In this document: in pieces, positions 44,230 through 55,171 of the stretch
Layout of the letters: the number at the start of each line of letters is the position of its first letter
Numbering within the stretch: the stretch's first letter is position 1
Source of the DNA: Azoarcus sp.
Lineage (GTDB): Bacteria; Pseudomonadota; Gammaproteobacteria; Burkholderiales; Rhodocyclaceae
Direction: 5' to 3'
Length of the DNA stretch: 64,000 nucleotides
NCBI GenBank assembly: GCA_030656215.1
Contig: JAUSOD010000028.1
Span: 1 to 64,000, forward strand
Position numbers and translations under genes: made by a program
Notes under the pieces: generated by a model
Seen by the model: only the letters and a program-made list of their open reading frames with translations
Databases searched by the model: none
Told to the model about the DNA's origin: nothing

Positions 44230-44246
44230 TTGCACCTTCCATGCCA
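44230..44246 (-). promoter_or_regulatory. Candidate sigma-54 promoter upstream of flgB
   Basis: On the minus strand TGGCATGGAAGGTGCAA has the GG/GC spacing of the sigma-54 consensus TGGCACG-N4-TTGC, with mismatches at two positions. It lies 65 bases before the flgB ATG in the 281-base flgB-flgA divergent region. RpoN control of flgB operons is known in many Gammaproteobacteria and Betaproteobacteria. Confidence 0.45.
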
Positions 44247-44446
44247 CCGATGGTAGCCCCCGACAATCAAGCCTCTGGCGCGGATAAGACCGGGAAAGCC
44301 CGGCCAATTTAGGCGCTGGCCGGCAATTGGAGAGCCCGTTACGGCAATAGCGCGGCGGCAGCGCCGCAGGCGCGCGGCAGAAATTGCCGGCGCCGCTGGG
44401 CGAGATTGAGGTTGCCTGTACGCGAGCGACGTGCTGCAATCGGCCG

Positions 44447-45148
44447 ATGAGAATTCAAGCGCCCCGACTCATTCACACGCTCGCCGCACTGCTCATCACC
44501 CTTGGCACTGGCCCGATCCTCGCCCAGCAGGCCCCCGAACCGGTCGAAACGGTGGCCAGGAACTTCCTGGAGCAGGAAACCCGCGGTCTGCCCGGCCGTG
44601 TCGAGATACAGATCAGCCCGCTCGATGCACGCAACCAGCTACCGCCGTGCGCCGATCTCATCGCCTTCCTGCCCGGCGGCGTCCGCGCCTGGGGAGCGCT
44701 CAGTGTTGGAGTGCGTTGCGACTCACCGGTGACCTGGTCGGTCTATCTTCAGGCACGGGTTGGAGTAGTGACCGACTACCTCATCGTCGCGCGGCCGCTG
44801 CGCGCCGGCCAGATCGTGGGCCCGGCCGACATTGCGCGCCGTCACGGCGATCTGGCCGCTCTGCCCGACAATACCCTCACCGAACCCACCCAGGCTATCG
44901 GCCATCACACCCGCTACGCAATCGCACAGGGCAACCCCTTGCGCGGCGACATGCTGCGCATTCCGGCCGCGGTGCGGCAGGGGCAGAACGTCAAGGTCAT
45001 CAGCAGCGGCGAGGGCTTCCAGGTATCGGGCGAGGGCCGTGCGCTGAACAACGCAGCCCCCGGCGAAACGGTGCGGGTGCGGATGCCAAACGGCCAGGTG
45101 ATTACCGGCACGGCCAGTGCAGGGGGGCTGGTCGAGATCAGGTATTGA
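44447..45148 (+). CDS. flgA: Flagellar P-ring assembly chaperone FlgA
   Basis: FlgA helps P-ring assembly in the periplasm. The 233-aa protein has a signal peptide ending in ILAQQA and a C-terminal SAF-like domain (LIVARPLRAGQIVGPADIAR) with GQNVKVISSGEGFQVSGEGR. The ATG at 44447 is chosen because the upstream frame lies in the divergent promoter region. It is divergent from flgB. Confidence 0.95.
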   Translation: MRIQAPRLIHTLAALLITLGTGPILAQQAPEPVETVARNFLEQETRGLPGRVEIQISPLDARNQLPPCADLIAFLPGGVRAWGALSVGVRCDSPVTWSVYLQARVGVVTDYLIVARPLRAGQIVGPADIARRHGDLAALPDNTLTEPTQAIGHHTRYAIAQGNPLRGDMLRIPAAVRQGQNVKVISSGEGFQVSGEGRALNNAAPGETVRVRMPNGQVITGTASAGGLVEIRY

Positions 45149-45179
45149 CCCGGTTCTGCCGCATCGCAGAAAATTTCAT

Positions 45180-45206
45180 TAAAGTTTTTCCCGGAGCTGC
45201 CGATGT
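45180..45206 (+). promoter_or_regulatory. FliA (sigma-28) promoter for flgM
   Basis: TAAAGTTT (45180-45187), an 11-base spacer and GCCGATGT (45199-45206) match the sigma-28 consensus TAAAGTTT-N11-GCCGATAA with two changes in the -10 element. It lies 34 bases before the flgM ATG. The anti-sigma factor being transcribed by its own target is the usual flgM circuit. Confidence 0.85.
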
Positions 45207-45239
45207 ATTGGTCAGACGAGTCATATCTGGAGCTTCATC

Positions 45240-45545
45240 ATGAAGATCGAAAGTGCGGGAAAACTGCCGGGCGCAGTTCAAACGCCGGACACACGACCCC
45301 GGGTCGAAACGAGTACCCCACGTGCAGGGGCAGGCGGAGACAAGGTGGAACTGTCCGCGCTGTCCTCAAGCCTGCAGAAAGCGGAGGCCGCCATCAGTGA
45401 GACCCCGGTCGTCGATCGCAAGCGGGTCGACGAGATCAAGCTGGCGATCAGCGAAGGGCGATTCAAGATCGACGCCAACAAGATCGCCGACGGATTGATC
45501 GACAGCGTTCGCCAGATGCTCGACGCTCAAGGCGAGCGCGGCTGA
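45240..45545 (+). CDS. flgM: Anti-sigma-28 factor FlgM
   Basis: FlgM binds FliA until it is exported through the finished hook. The 101-aa protein is hydrophilic, disordered in its N-terminal half, with the C-terminal sigma-binding helices VVDRKRVDEIKLAISEGRFK and IDANKIADGLIDSVRQML. GGAG precedes the ATG. It is followed by flgN at 23 bases. Confidence 0.94.
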   Translation: MKIESAGKLPGAVQTPDTRPRVETSTPRAGAGGDKVELSALSSSLQKAEAAISETPVVDRKRVDEIKLAISEGRFKIDANKIADGLIDSVRQMLDAQGERG

Positions 45546-45568
45546 AGACTTCGCGCTAGACTGAACTC

Positions 45569-46048
45569 ATGAAGACACTCGGGCCCGCTGAAACCCAGCG
45601 CATCGCGCTCCTGATCGAAGCTGAAGCCATTCAGCTGAGGGAATTCATCGACCTGCTTGGGCGCGAAGAAGCCATGCTTGTGAGTGGCGACACGGACGGG
45701 CTGCTGTCCCTGACCAACGAAAAAACCGATCGTTACCGCCAGCTTCAACGCCTGCATGATGATCGCGCCCTTCTGCTGGGACGGCATGGCCTGCCCAACA
45801 ATGAAGTGTCGATCAGAGCGAACTGCGCGCACCTTCCGCGCGTACTGGCACGATGGGACGAAGTTCTCGATCTGGCCGGACAGGCAAAAACACGCAACGC
45901 GCTCAACGGTAAACTGATCACCGAACGCATGCAGCACAATCAGGCTGCGCTATCGGTATTGCTGTCAGCCGCTAATCATCCGCAGCTCTACGACGCCGAC
46001 GGCCAATCGCGCCCCACCGGCGGCGGCCGCATACTCGGTAGCGCCTGA
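45569..46048 (+). CDS. flgN: Flagellar chaperone FlgN
   Basis: FlgN escorts FlgK and FlgL. The 159-aa protein is almost all helical (ALLIEAEAIQLREFIDLLGR, LTNEKTDRYRQLQRL) and ends in a flexible Gly-rich tail, as in the family. Position after flgM supports the call. Confidence 0.9.
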   Translation: MKTLGPAETQRIALLIEAEAIQLREFIDLLGREEAMLVSGDTDGLLSLTNEKTDRYRQLQRLHDDRALLLGRHGLPNNEVSIRANCAHLPRVLARWDEVLDLAGQAKTRNALNGKLITERMQHNQAALSVLLSAANHPQLYDADGQSRPTGGGRILGSA

Positions 46049-46087
46049 GCGCCCTGCGCGAGCGCAGAGCGGGCGCGCTCCGGATAA

Positions 46088-48112
<2,025 letters not shown>

Positions 48113-48127
48113 GGCTGTTCCACCGCC

Positions 48128-48511
48128 TCAGTAGCGCGAAAACAGATCCTTCAGCTTGCACAAGGTCGTCGTGATGTCGAAGCGCGTATCGGGCAGCGCT
48201 TCCCCGGCCAGGATGCAGCTCAGTGCCGCACCCGGCTCTTCCTCCCCGGTGAGCAAGACCTGGGCTCCGCGCGTGCCCATATGGCGCACGAACCCGTCGC
48301 CGGCGCTGTTTGCGACCACGAGTTCGACCCCGTCCAGTGGATGCGGTCCGTCATCCTTCCAGTAGTGCATCAGTTGCGCCTTCTCGAGCGTGATGCGCTG
48401 CGGCTCGGGAAGCCTCTCGTCCGGTTGGCAATCGTAGATGAGCCAATGCCTCGACTTGCCCGCATGGCCGGCGACGACGGTGAAGTCATCGGTTGCGATC
48501 GCGATTTTCAT
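48128..48511 (-). CDS. NifX/NifB-like (dinitrogenase cofactor-binding fold) protein
   Basis: The 127-aa protein begins MKIAIATDDFTVVAGHAGKS, the start of the dinitrogenase iron-molybdenum cofactor-biosynthesis fold, and continues with HYWKDDGPHPLDGVELVVAN. Such proteins bind metal clusters. There is no nitrogenase gene nearby, so it is likely one of the stand-alone family members of unknown role. The ATG at 48511 has GGAAGC upstream. Confidence 0.72.
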   Translation of the reverse strand: MKIAIATDDFTVVAGHAGKSRHWLIYDCQPDERLPEPQRITLEKAQLMHYWKDDGPHPLDGVELVVANSAGDGFVRHMGTRGAQVLLTGEEEPGAALSCILAGEALPDTRFDITTTLCKLKDLFSRY

Positions 48512-48686
48512 GGTGAGCTTCCTGTTCGATTGCATGCCGGCTCCGCGCCGGGCCCCTGTACCGCGAAGCATGTTCGGTGCCAATCACGCGCACTGCCCGC
48601 CGCGGAACTTGCGATGTCGGACGCCGGCCCCGGCCGTCGGAATGCAAATTGCTTGGCAGCACGGACCCGAACCCTGATCCGCCGCC

Positions 48687-49199
48687 ATGACCCGCCCCAA
48701 ACCCCAGGAAAACCTCATCGCCTTCGGCGCCCTGCCGCCCCACGTCAATACCTTGCTGCAGCAAGGCGTGGCCTGCCATCGCAGCGACCCGGCACGCGCA
48801 CGGGCCCTGTTCCGCCATGCGATCGAGATTTCGCCCGCTTCGCTGCCGGCATATCGCTGCCTGCTCAAGCTGCAGAACCTGGAGCGCGAGTTCGATGCGG
48901 CACTCGCCACCGCACTGGACGGCCTGAACGAGGCCGCCCACCAGAACCGGCTGGGCCCGGACTGGCGCACCTGGACGCCCGCCGATGTGGGCGAAGGCGC
49001 CCGCCGCACCAGCGCTCAACGTGCCCTGCTATCCTTCCTCAAGGCCACCGCATTCATCGAGCTGCGCCGCGACAACACCGAGATCAGCCGCAGAATCGTC
49101 GCCCAATTGCAGCTGCTCGACCCCGAGGACGGGGTCGGCCATTCGGTCATCGCCGCATTGCTCGACGGTAACGATGATGAGGGCGCGGAAACCGACTGA
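48687..49199 (+). CDS. TPR-like hypothetical protein, 170 aa
   Basis: A helical protein with a TPR-like core (ARALFRHAIEISPASLPAYR, LLKLQNLEREFDAALATALD) of about three repeats, no signal peptide, and an acidic tail. It lies between parE and parC, divergent from the NifX-like gene. TPR proteins mediate protein contacts; the partner is unknown. Confidence 0.65.
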   Translation: MTRPKPQENLIAFGALPPHVNTLLQQGVACHRSDPARARALFRHAIEISPASLPAYRCLLKLQNLEREFDAALATALDGLNEAAHQNRLGPDWRTWTPADVGEGARRTSAQRALLSFLKATAFIELRRDNTEISRRIVAQLQLLDPEDGVGHSVIAALLDGNDDEGAETD

Positions 49200-49470
49200 C
49201 CTCGTCGGGCCACCCCCATCCGGTCCCTGCCGCCCCCCTGCCACAACCGGCTGACCGGACGCAGCCGAGGCGGTTGCTCGCCGGTCGACCTTGAGACAAG
49301 TGCGCCCGCTTCGTCGCAAGTCCGACCAGTGAGGTGCCGTCGGTCATGCATTTCGCGGATCTGATCGCTATCATCCCCGATCGCCTCGCGCGATGTCACG
49401 CAGACGGGTTAAGATCGCCCCCTTTCCCGGCGTGTCGCCCTGACACTCGCCCGCTATCTGCCCTTTCCCG

Positions 49471-51810
49471 ATGAGCAACGACATTTCCAGCCCTGGCGGC
49501 GGCCCCGCCGACCTGCCCCCCCCGCCGCCGGATACCACCGATCCGGGTCTCGACGGCGACACCCTCGCCCTCGACCTTTACGCCGAGCGCGCCTATCTCG
49601 CCTACGCGATGAGCGTGGTCAAATCCCGCGCGCTGCCCCAGGTCGAGGACGGCATGAAACCGGTGCAGCGCCGCATCCTGTACGCGATGAGCGAGATGCG
49701 ACTGTCGTCCACCTCCAAGCACGTGAAGTCGGCGCGCGTGGTCGGCGACGTGATCGGCAAGTACCACCCGCACGGTGACACCTCGGTGTACGACGCCATG
49801 GTGCGGGTGGCGCAGGACTTCTCGCTGCGTTACCCGCTGGTCGACGGCCAGGGCAACTTCGGCTCGCGCGACGGCGACTCGGCCGCGGCGATGCGCTACA
49901 CCGAATGCCGCCTGACCCCGATCGCCGAACTGCTGCTGTCCGAGATCGACCGTGGCACGGTGGACTTCATCCCCAACTACGACGGCGCCTTCGCCGAGCC
50001 GCAACTGCTGCCCGCGCGCCTGCCGATCGTGCTGCTCAACGGCGCCTCGGGCATTGCGGTCGGCATGGCCACCGAGATTCCACCGCACAACCTGCGCGAA
50101 GTGGCGGAGGCCACTTGCCACCTGATCCGCAACCCGGAAGCCGGGCTGGACGAAGTCCTCGCGCGCCTGCCCGGCCCCGACTTCCCCGGCGGCGGCCAGT
50201 TGATCTCCTCGCCCGAGGCGATCCGCGACGCCTACACCAGTGGCCGCGGCGGTCTGCGCATGCGTGCGCGCTGGCGCATCGAGGAGCTCGCCCGCGGTCA
50301 GTGGCGCGCGATCGTCGAGCAGCTACCGCACGGCGTCTCCACCGCCCAGGTGCTGGCCGAAATCGAAACCCTGACCAACCCGCAGCCGCGTACCGGCAAG
50401 AAGGAAGTCAGCCAGGAACAGAAGAACCTTAAGCAGCTGGTGCTGGGCGCGCTCGAAACGGTGCGCGACGAGTCGAGCGACAAGTCGCCGGTGCGCATCG
50501 TGCTCGAGCCCCGTTCCAGCCGCCAGAACCGCGACGAATTCATGGCAGTGCTGCTCGCCCACACCAGCCTCGAGACCTCGGTTTCGGTCAACATGACCAT
50601 GATCGGGCGCGACGGCCGGCCGCAACAGAAGAATCTGGTGCAGATCCTGCGCGAGTGGATCGACTTCCGCTACGTCACCGTCGAGCGCCGCACCCGGCAC
50701 CGGCTGGACGAGGTCGATCGCCGCATCCACATCCTCGAAGGGCGGATGATCGCCTTCCTGCGCATCGAGGAAGTGATCCGCGTGATCCGCGAGTCGGACG
50801 AACCCAAGCCGGCGCTGATTGCGGCCTTCGGCCTGAGCGAAATCCAGGCCGAGGACATCCTCGAAATCCGCCTGCGCCAGCTCGCCCGCCTCGAGGGCTT
50901 TCGCATCGAGAAGGAGCTGGGCGAGCTGCGCGACGAGCGTGCCGGCCTGCAGCACATCCTCGACAGCCGCGCGGCGATGACCAAGCTGATCCTGAAGGAA
51001 ATTCAGGATGACGCGAAGAAGTTCGGCGACGACCGCCGCACCCTGATGGAGACCGTGGTCGCGGTGGCACCGGCCGAGATCAGCGTGGTGGACGAGCCGA
51101 TCACCGTGATCCTGTCAAAGAACGGCTGGATCCGCTCGCGCCAGGGCCACGGCATCGACCCGGCAGCGATCACCTACAAGGCCGGCGATTTCGCCTTCGC
51201 GGTGCTCGAGACCCGCACCACCTGGCCGCTGATCGTGATCGACACCCATGGCCGCGCCTATACGGTGAAGGCGGCGGAGTTGCCCGGCGGGCGCGGCGAC
51301 GGCGTGCCGATCGCCACCTTGGTCGAGTTCCAGGATGGCGGCAAAGCGGCACAGGTGGTCGCCGACCAGCCCGATGCGAGCTACTTCTTCGCCAACAGCG
51401 GCAGTTACGGCTTCATCTCCACGGTAGCCGGTGCCACCAGCCGGCAGCGCGCGGGCAAGGCCTTCATGGTGCTGGAAAAGGGTGAAACCGTGCTGCCACC
51501 AGCAAAGGTGTGTGGCGAATGGATTGCTGCGGCATCCGCAAGCGGCCGCGTGCTGATGTTCCCACGCGCCGAGATGAAAGTTCAGGCCGGCGGCCGTGGC
51601 GTGATCGTGATGGGCATGGACGAGGGCGAAACCCTGTGCGCGGTTGCGGTGCCGGCCGACGATGCGGTGTTGACCGTGGAAGGCATCGGCCGCGGCAACA
51701 AGCCCGCCAGTGTGGTCCTCAAGCCTGCGCAGCGCGAAAACATGCGTCACCGCCGGGCGCGCAAGGGCGTGCAACTGGCCATCCGGCTCAAACCCGAACG
51801 GATGAGCTGA
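49471..51810 (+). CDS. parC: DNA topoisomerase IV subunit A (ParC)
   Basis: ParC cuts and rejoins DNA using its active-site tyrosine. The 779-aa protein has the QRR-type start [18 protein letters not shown], the quinolone-pocket segment [19 protein letters not shown] (Thr104 at the usual Ser position), Tyr143 in [10 protein letters not shown], and a C-terminal wheel domain with [11 protein letters not shown]. Pairs with parE 1.3 kb upstream. An N-terminal Pro/Gly-rich leader of about 25 residues precedes the core. Confidence 0.95.
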   Translation: MSNDISSPGGGPADLPPPPPDTTDPGLDGDTLALDLYAERAYLAYAMSVVKSRALPQVEDGMKPVQRRILYAMSEMRLSSTSKHVKSARVVGDVIGKYHPHGDTSVYDAMVRVAQDFSLRYPLVDGQGNFGSRDGDSAAAMRYTECRLTPIAELLLSEIDRGTVDFIPNYDGAFAEPQLLPARLPIVLLNGASGIAVGMATEIPPHNLREVAEATCHLIRNPEAGLDEVLARLPGPDFPGGGQLISSPEAIRDAYTSGRGGLRMRARWRIEELARGQWRAIVEQLPHGVSTAQVLAEIETLTNPQPRTGKKEVSQEQKNLKQLVLGALETVRDESSDKSPVRIVLEPRSSRQNRDEFMAVLLAHTSLETSVSVNMTMIGRDGRPQQKNLVQILREWIDFRYVTVERRTRHRLDEVDRRIHILEGRMIAFLRIEEVIRVIRESDEPKPALIAAFGLSEIQAEDILEIRLRQLARLEGFRIEKELGELRDERAGLQHILDSRAAMTKLILKEIQDDAKKFGDDRRTLMETVVAVAPAEISVVDEPITVILSKNGWIRSRQGHGIDPAAITYKAGDFAFAVLETRTTWPLIVIDTHGRAYTVKAAELPGGRGDGVPIATLVEFQDGGKAAQVVADQPDASYFFANSGSYGFISTVAGATSRQRAGKAFMVLEKGETVLPPAKVCGEWIAAASASGRVLMFPRAEMKVQAGGRGVIVMGMDEGETLCAVAVPADDAVLTVEGIGRGNKPASVVLKPAQRENMRHRRARKGVQLAIRLKPERMS

Positions 51811-51824
51811 AAATCAGCCTGACT

Positions 51825-52679
51825 TCAGCCCGGCCCCGGTCGTTCGATCGGCGGCAGGATGGAGCGCAGCGGATCGTTGCGCGGGATGATGCCGGGCCCG
51901 ACCGGGGCCACTTCGGCCACCCGCGATTCGATCAGGATCGCCACCCGGCGGTTGCGCGAGCGCCCTTCTTCATTCGTGTTGTTGGCCACCGGGCGCTGAT
52001 CGGCATAGCCGGCGGCTGTCAGCCGCTCGGGTGCAACACCGGACTCGACGAACAGGCGCACCACCGACGAGGCCCGCACTGCGGACAACTCCCAGTTGGA
52101 CGGAAAGCGGAAGGTATTGATCGGAATGTTGTCGGTGTGGCCCTCGATCGTCACCGGAAAGGCGGCCAGTGCAACCACGTTGGCCACCGCGCGCAGCGCC
52201 GTGACCGCGGGAATGCCGAGCACCGCCTCACCCGGCGCGAACAGCACACTCGCGTTGATCTCGACGGTAATTCCGAACGCCCCTTCGGTCACGCTGACCT
52301 GCCCATTCTCGGTCAGCGGCTGCAACACCCGACGGATCTCGTCTGCCATGCTGCGCATCCGCTGGGCTGTCTGGCGGCGCTGCTCCTCGGCCTTCAGTTC
52401 CTCGGCCGAAGGTGTCAGCGGCTTGGGTGTGGGGGGCACGACCGAAGGCGCCACCGTCACCGGCGGGATGATGATCTGCTCGCCGCTCTCGTTGACGTTG
52501 ATACTGCGAAAGGCCTGCACGATCGAATCCGACAGCACCCGATACTTGCCTTCGTTGATCGAACTGAGCGAGTACATCACCACAAAGAAGGCGAACAGCA
52601 GGGTGATGAAGTCGGCATAGGACACGAGCCAGCGTTCGTGGTTTTCGTGCTCATCCTCTTTCTTGCGTCGGCGCGACAT
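51825..52679 (-). CDS. motD: Flagellar motor stator protein MotD (MotB-type)
   Basis: MotB-type stator units bind peptidoglycan and conduct protons with a MotA-type partner. The 284-aa protein has the conserved membrane Asp (Asp23 in VSYADFITLLFAFFVVMYSL), a plug/linker region, and the OmpA-like domain with VTIEGHTDNIPINTFRFPSN. It lies 18 bases after motC. MotC/MotD is the second stator pair found in Pseudomonas and relatives. Confidence 0.9.
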   Translation of the reverse strand: MSRRRKKEDEHENHERWLVSYADFITLLFAFFVVMYSLSSINEGKYRVLSDSIVQAFRSINVNESGEQIIIPPVTVAPSVVPPTPKPLTPSAEELKAEEQRRQTAQRMRSMADEIRRVLQPLTENGQVSVTEGAFGITVEINASVLFAPGEAVLGIPAVTALRAVANVVALAAFPVTIEGHTDNIPINTFRFPSNWELSAVRASSVVRLFVESGVAPERLTAAGYADQRPVANNTNEEGRSRNRRVAILIESRVAEVAPVGPGIIPRNDPLRSILPPIERPGPG

Positions 52680-52697
52680 TCCGGCTCCTGCGCGCCG

Positions 52698-53438
52698 TCA
52701 GACGACGTAGCCCTGCATGCGGCTTTCGATGATGCGCGGGTTGTCGCCACTGGCGATCCCGACCAGTCCGTCGACAAACATCTCGCGCTGCGCCACCAGG
52801 GTGCCGATGTGCGCCTGCAGCTTCTTGCCGATGGGCAGGAACACCAGGTTCGCCAGCCCCACACCATAGATCGTGGCGACAAACGCCACCGCGATACCCG
52901 CACCCAGTTTGGACGGATCGGACAGGTTCTCCATCACATGGATCAGTCCCATCACTGCGCCGAGAATGCCGATGGTGGGCGCATAGCCGCCAGCGCCATC
53001 CCAGATCTTCGCCCCCTGCTTGAGCTGCCCTTCCCAGGTGTCGATCTCGACTTCGAGCACCTCGCGCAGGCGTCCCGGTTCGACTCCGTCGACCAGCATC
53101 TGCAGGCCGCGGCGCATGAACGGATCAGGCAAACCACCGATCTGCGCCTCAAGGACGAGCAGACCTTCCTTGCGCGCGATCGAACTCCAGCCCGAGACCT
53201 GCTCGATGATGGCCAGGTGACTGACCAGCGGCGGCACAAACACCCACTTCGCCATCTTGAGCCCGTCGATGAATACCCGCAGCGGGCTTTGCAGCATGAC
53301 CGCCCCGGCGGTGCCGCCAACCACGATCAGAAAGGCCGTCGGCTGGACCAGCGACGAGATGTGCCCGCCTTCCAGCACCTGTCCGACCAAAATGGCCGCA
53401 AGTCCGAGCGTGATGCCAACGAGGCTGATGCTGTCCAT
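52698..53438 (-). CDS. motC: Flagellar motor stator protein MotC (MotA-type)
   Basis: MotA-type subunit with four membrane helices; the cytoplasmic loop carries the charged residues that contact FliG. The 246-aa protein has GITLGLAAILVGQVLEGGHI at the start, VVGGTAGAVMLQSPLRVF, and the family block YAPTIGILGAVMGLIHVMEN. ATG 53438 is chosen; the frame upstream overlaps fliA's 3' end. Confidence 0.92.
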   Translation of the reverse strand: MDSISLVGITLGLAAILVGQVLEGGHISSLVQPTAFLIVVGGTAGAVMLQSPLRVFIDGLKMAKWVFVPPLVSHLAIIEQVSGWSSIARKEGLLVLEAQIGGLPDPFMRRGLQMLVDGVEPGRLREVLEVEIDTWEGQLKQGAKIWDGAGGYAPTIGILGAVMGLIHVMENLSDPSKLGAGIAVAFVATIYGVGLANLVFLPIGKKLQAHIGTLVAQREMFVDGLVGIASGDNPRIIESRMQGYVV

Positions 53439-53461
53439 GAGTACTCGATCCCCGGGTCGCT

Positions 53462-54244
53462 TCAAGCCCCTGCGGGCGGCGTATTCTTGGGTGGTCTGCC
53501 GCGCCGGGCCCCCGTTCCGGATGCGGCCAGCGGCCTCACGCCCACCACCTGGGTGCGCAAGCGCGCCACGGCCTGACTGTGAAGCTGGCATACCCGCGAT
53601 TCGGTGACACCGAGCACCTCGCCGATTTCACGCAGATTCAGCTCCTCGTCATAGTACAGGGCCATGATCATCTTCTCGCGCTCGGGCAGTGCCTCGATCG
53701 CACGGACCAGACCGGCACGGGTATCGGCACTCTCGAGCAGGTCGAGCGGATTGGTTTCGTGTTCGCCCAGATGACGTTCGAGATAGTCGCTGCCCTCGTC
53801 GAGCGCGAAGTCCTCGAAGTAGACCAGTTGGTGCCCGCGCGCCTCCTGCAGCATGTGCTGGTATTCAGCCAGCGACACCCCAAGCGATTCGGCCAGCTCG
53901 GTCTCGCTCGGTGCACGACCGTTCTGCTGTTCGAGCGCATGAATCGCACCTTCGATGCGACGCATGTCGCGCCGCAAGCTGCGCGGCACCCAGTCGTTGT
54001 CGCGCAGACCGTCGAGCATGGAGCCACGTATGCGCTGCACCGCGTAGGTTTCGAACTGCGCCCCCATCCCCTCCTCGAAACGGTTGATGGCATCGAGCAA
54101 ACCCATCATTCCGTTCTGGATCAGATCGTCGACGTCAACGCTTGCGGGCAGCTTGGCCATCAGCTGATAGGCAATGCGCTTCACCAGCGGCGCATAGGAG
54201 ACCACAAGGTGATCGGTATCAAGTCGGCCTTCAGCGTCGTACAT
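53462..54244 (-). CDS. fliA: Flagellar sigma factor FliA (sigma-28)
   Basis: FliA transcribes late flagellar genes such as flgM. The 260-aa protein has sigma regions 2 (LVKRIAYQLMAKLPASVDVD and NGMMGLLDAI), 3 (GSMLDGLRDNDWVPRSLRRD) and 4 (LNLREIGEVLGVTESRVCQL), ending in a short basic tail GRPPKNTPPAGA. ATG 54244 gives the conserved N-terminus; an upstream ATG at 54373 would add 43 residues and overlap the flhG stop by 4 bases (ATGA), so that longer start is possible. Confidence 0.93.
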   Translation of the reverse strand: MYDAEGRLDTDHLVVSYAPLVKRIAYQLMAKLPASVDVDDLIQNGMMGLLDAINRFEEGMGAQFETYAVQRIRGSMLDGLRDNDWVPRSLRRDMRRIEGAIHALEQQNGRAPSETELAESLGVSLAEYQHMLQEARGHQLVYFEDFALDEGSDYLERHLGEHETNPLDLLESADTRAGLVRAIEALPEREKMIMALYYDEELNLREIGEVLGVTESRVCQLHSQAVARLRTQVVGVRPLAASGTGARRGRPPKNTPPAGA

Positions 54245-54369
54245 CCATTGAACCTGTGTCTTCTTGCGTCGCGCTCGATCCGGGGCGGGCGAACGGGCAT
54301 TCAGGGACGGGCATTTTCCCGCACTGCCGCCAGCATTACCAGCACGATAGGTGTCGGGCTGCATGATCG

Positions 54370-55170
54370 TCATCCCTGCCGTGTGCGACCGCCCTGACTT
54401 GCAGACGTGCCGAGGGCCAGGCTGCGCAGGAAAGCCGCCTCGGGTTCGCGCGGCGACGACAGCGATCCGGGCTGGGACAGGCCTGTGGCCAGATCATCAC
54501 GTTCGACCTCACCCAACCATGCCAGCGGCACCCCCACATGGCGCCGGACCAGCCCCTGCAGGCCGGAGAAGAAGGATTCGGCGTCGGTCCGGTTGCGCGC
54601 GCGCGACACAGCCACATGCAGCGATCCCGCCCCCGCGGCCGCAAGCTGTTTGATCACCTGATAGGCCTCGGTTGCACCCGACGCACTGGCTTCAGCCACC
54701 AGCAGGCGGCGCGGCGCCGCATGCACGAAGGGGGATGGATCGCTCGCCGAGCTCTGCCCGGCGTGGATCAGCACGAACCCGGCATGGCGGTGCAGCACCC
54801 GCAGTGCCTCCACCAGGCAGGCGCGACGCGCATCGTCGAGCAGGGGCAGCGCAAGGGCGGCCGCGGCGGCAGGCACCCGTCCAAGCAGGCCGGGCACCGG
54901 TTGCAGCAAACCGGCCAGGGTCGTGCGTCCGTCGAGCATCTGCAACAGGTCAGGGCCGCCCGCCAGGCCGAGCGCCTCGGCCAGGGTCTCGTCGCCGGTG
55001 GCCTCATCGAGCAGCAACACCCGCTGTGCATGGCCGGCGATCCGGTGCGCCACCCGGACCGCGTTATGGGTACGGTGGCGACCGGTGGCATAGAGCGCCA
55101 CCACGGTGGGCGGCGCATGGCGGAATAACCGGCGCAAACCCGCGGCCTGGTCCTCGCGTCCGTCGATCAT
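54370..55170 (-). CDS. FlhG-like (MinD-family) protein lacking the P-loop, 266 aa
   Basis: FlhG/FleN controls flagellar number by ATP-dependent dimerisation. Here the N-terminal FlhF-contacting motif DQAAGLRRLF (7-16) is kept, and RVLLLDEA resembles the Walker A' aspartate region. But the deviant Walker A loop (normally KGGVGKT) is replaced by YATGRHRTHNAVR, with no glycine-lysine core. So it is unlikely to hydrolyse ATP in the usual way. Position between flhF and fliA is the FlhG slot. It overlaps the downstream fliA reading frame by 4 bases. Confidence 0.8.
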   Translation of the reverse strand: MIDGREDQAAGLRRLFRHAPPTVVALYATGRHRTHNAVRVAHRIAGHAQRVLLLDEATGDETLAEALGLAGGPDLLQMLDGRTTLAGLLQPVPGLLGRVPAAAAALALPLLDDARRACLVEALRVLHRHAGFVLIHAGQSSASDPSPFVHAAPRRLLVAEASASGATEAYQVIKQLAAAGAGSLHVAVSRARNRTDAESFFSGLQGLVRRHVGVPLAWLGEVERDDLATGLSQPGSLSSPREPEAAFLRSLALGTSASQGGRTRQG

Positions 55171-55171
55171 G

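Noticed and set aside
49771-49800. Possible quinolone-resistance change in ParC (Thr104)
   Set aside because: Thr or Ser at this position can be wild type in different species; no basis to call resistance.
51510-53576. Long open frame on the plus strand opposite motD/motC
   Set aside because: It overlaps two well-recognised stator genes on the other strand and parC's end; composition is His/Arg/Gln-rich as is usual for antisense frames in GC-rich DNA.
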